From Bifidobacterium reuteri DSM 23975 (GTDB lineage: Bacteria; Actinomycetota; Actinomycetes; Actinomycetales; Bifidobacteriaceae): DNA of 64,000 nt. Made by a program: the position numbers and the translations under genes. How positions within the stretch are numbered: position 1 is the stretch's first letter; every line of letters starts with the position of its first letter. This document shows positions 63,852 to 64,000 of the stretch, one piece after another. The stretch spans positions 186,001 to 250,000 of the forward strand of contig NZ_JGZK01000017.1 in assembly GCF_000741695.1 (NCBI RefSeq). Direction: 5' to 3'. Under the pieces are notes generated by a model. That model was not told the DNA's origin. It saw nothing but the letters and a program-made list of their open reading frames with translations, and did not search any database.

Positions 63852-64000
63852 ATGAGCATGGTGAAGCAGAAACGAGTGCGTAAAAGCCCGGAGGAACGGC
63901 GCGCGGAGATTGCGCAGGCCGCAGTGCGTCTGGTGGGGGAGAAGGGCTACTATGGCACGTCCCTGAAGGATGTGGCCGACGCCGTGGGCATGAGCCAGCC
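63852..64000 (+). CDS. TetR-family transcriptional regulator, 5' part (continues beyond window)
   Basis: Only ~50 residues are inside. The basic start MSMVKQKRVRKSPEERR is followed by the TetR N-terminal helix AEIAQAAVRLVGEKGYYGTS and the helix-turn-helix LKDVADAVGMSQP, a clear TetR DNA-binding domain. No ribosome site precedes the ATG. A second ATG two codons on is possible. The ligand-binding part is outside the window, so its target is unknown apart from the adjoining dyad. Confidence 0.9.
   Translation, partial: MSMVKQKRVRKSPEERRAEIAQAAVRLVGEKGYYGTSLKDVADAVGMSQ

Overview
The window is high-GC actinobacterial DNA. Gene content and protein sequence point to Bifidobacterium: an anaerobic ribonucleotide reductase pair (nrdDG), actinobacterial-type dapD, a citrate synthase, a large 2-hydroxyacyl-CoA-dehydratase-activase-like fusion, and strong Shine-Dalgarno sites mixed with apparently leaderless genes. 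The genus rests on recognising protein sequences; the species cannot be fixed from the sequence alone.

Layout. 1-4530: 3' end of guaB, orn, then a catalytically degenerate RecQ-lobe protein and a Pif1-like helicase. 4531-7940: a repeat-filled gap, then a Memo-AMMECR1 fusion overlapping its radical-SAM partner (the AmmeMemoRadiSam set). 7966-19754: mostly housekeeping (large Q/P-rich membrane protein, proS, ssb, M13 peptidase, small membrane protein, map, gltA). 19755-21719: an AT-rich island with a broken secreted trypsin-like protease, followed by ~155-bp-period tandem palindromic repeats. 21720-38825: dapD, WYL regulator divergent from a SWIM-SNF2 helicase, two GNAT acetyltransferases, Gfo/Idh oxidoreductase, aminotransferase, Ppx/GppA phosphatase, membrane EEP phosphatase, tRNA-Arg(CCT), nucleoside deoxyribosyltransferase, acyl-CoA synthetase, xseBA.

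38843-51687 is the accessory/defence island. A type I restriction-modification operon on the minus strand is headed by an unusual protein: an N-terminal helix-turn-helix, an N6-methyltransferase-like core whose catalytic NPPY motif reads EPPF, and an HsdS-like tail. It is translationally coupled to hsdM, hsdS and hsdR. Its upstream region carries two matching 15-bp dyads that look like operators. On the opposite strand follow a frameshifted lipoprotein and four co-directional genes: an unknown protein perhaps related to sigma-like factors, an unknown protein, an ImmA/IrrE metallopeptidase, and a protein built of two tandem copies of a winged-helix-like unit. This cassette and the pseudo-methyltransferase head gene are the best candidates for a poorly described system.

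51688-64000 returns to core genes: nrdD-nrdG behind DnaA/NrdR-like sites, a DUF4143-type ATPase behind two identical palindromes, a structured leader before the 1726-residue activase/dehydratase fusion, a glutamate-cysteine-ligase-family protein, and the start of a TetR regulator with a palindrome in its apparently leaderless promoter.
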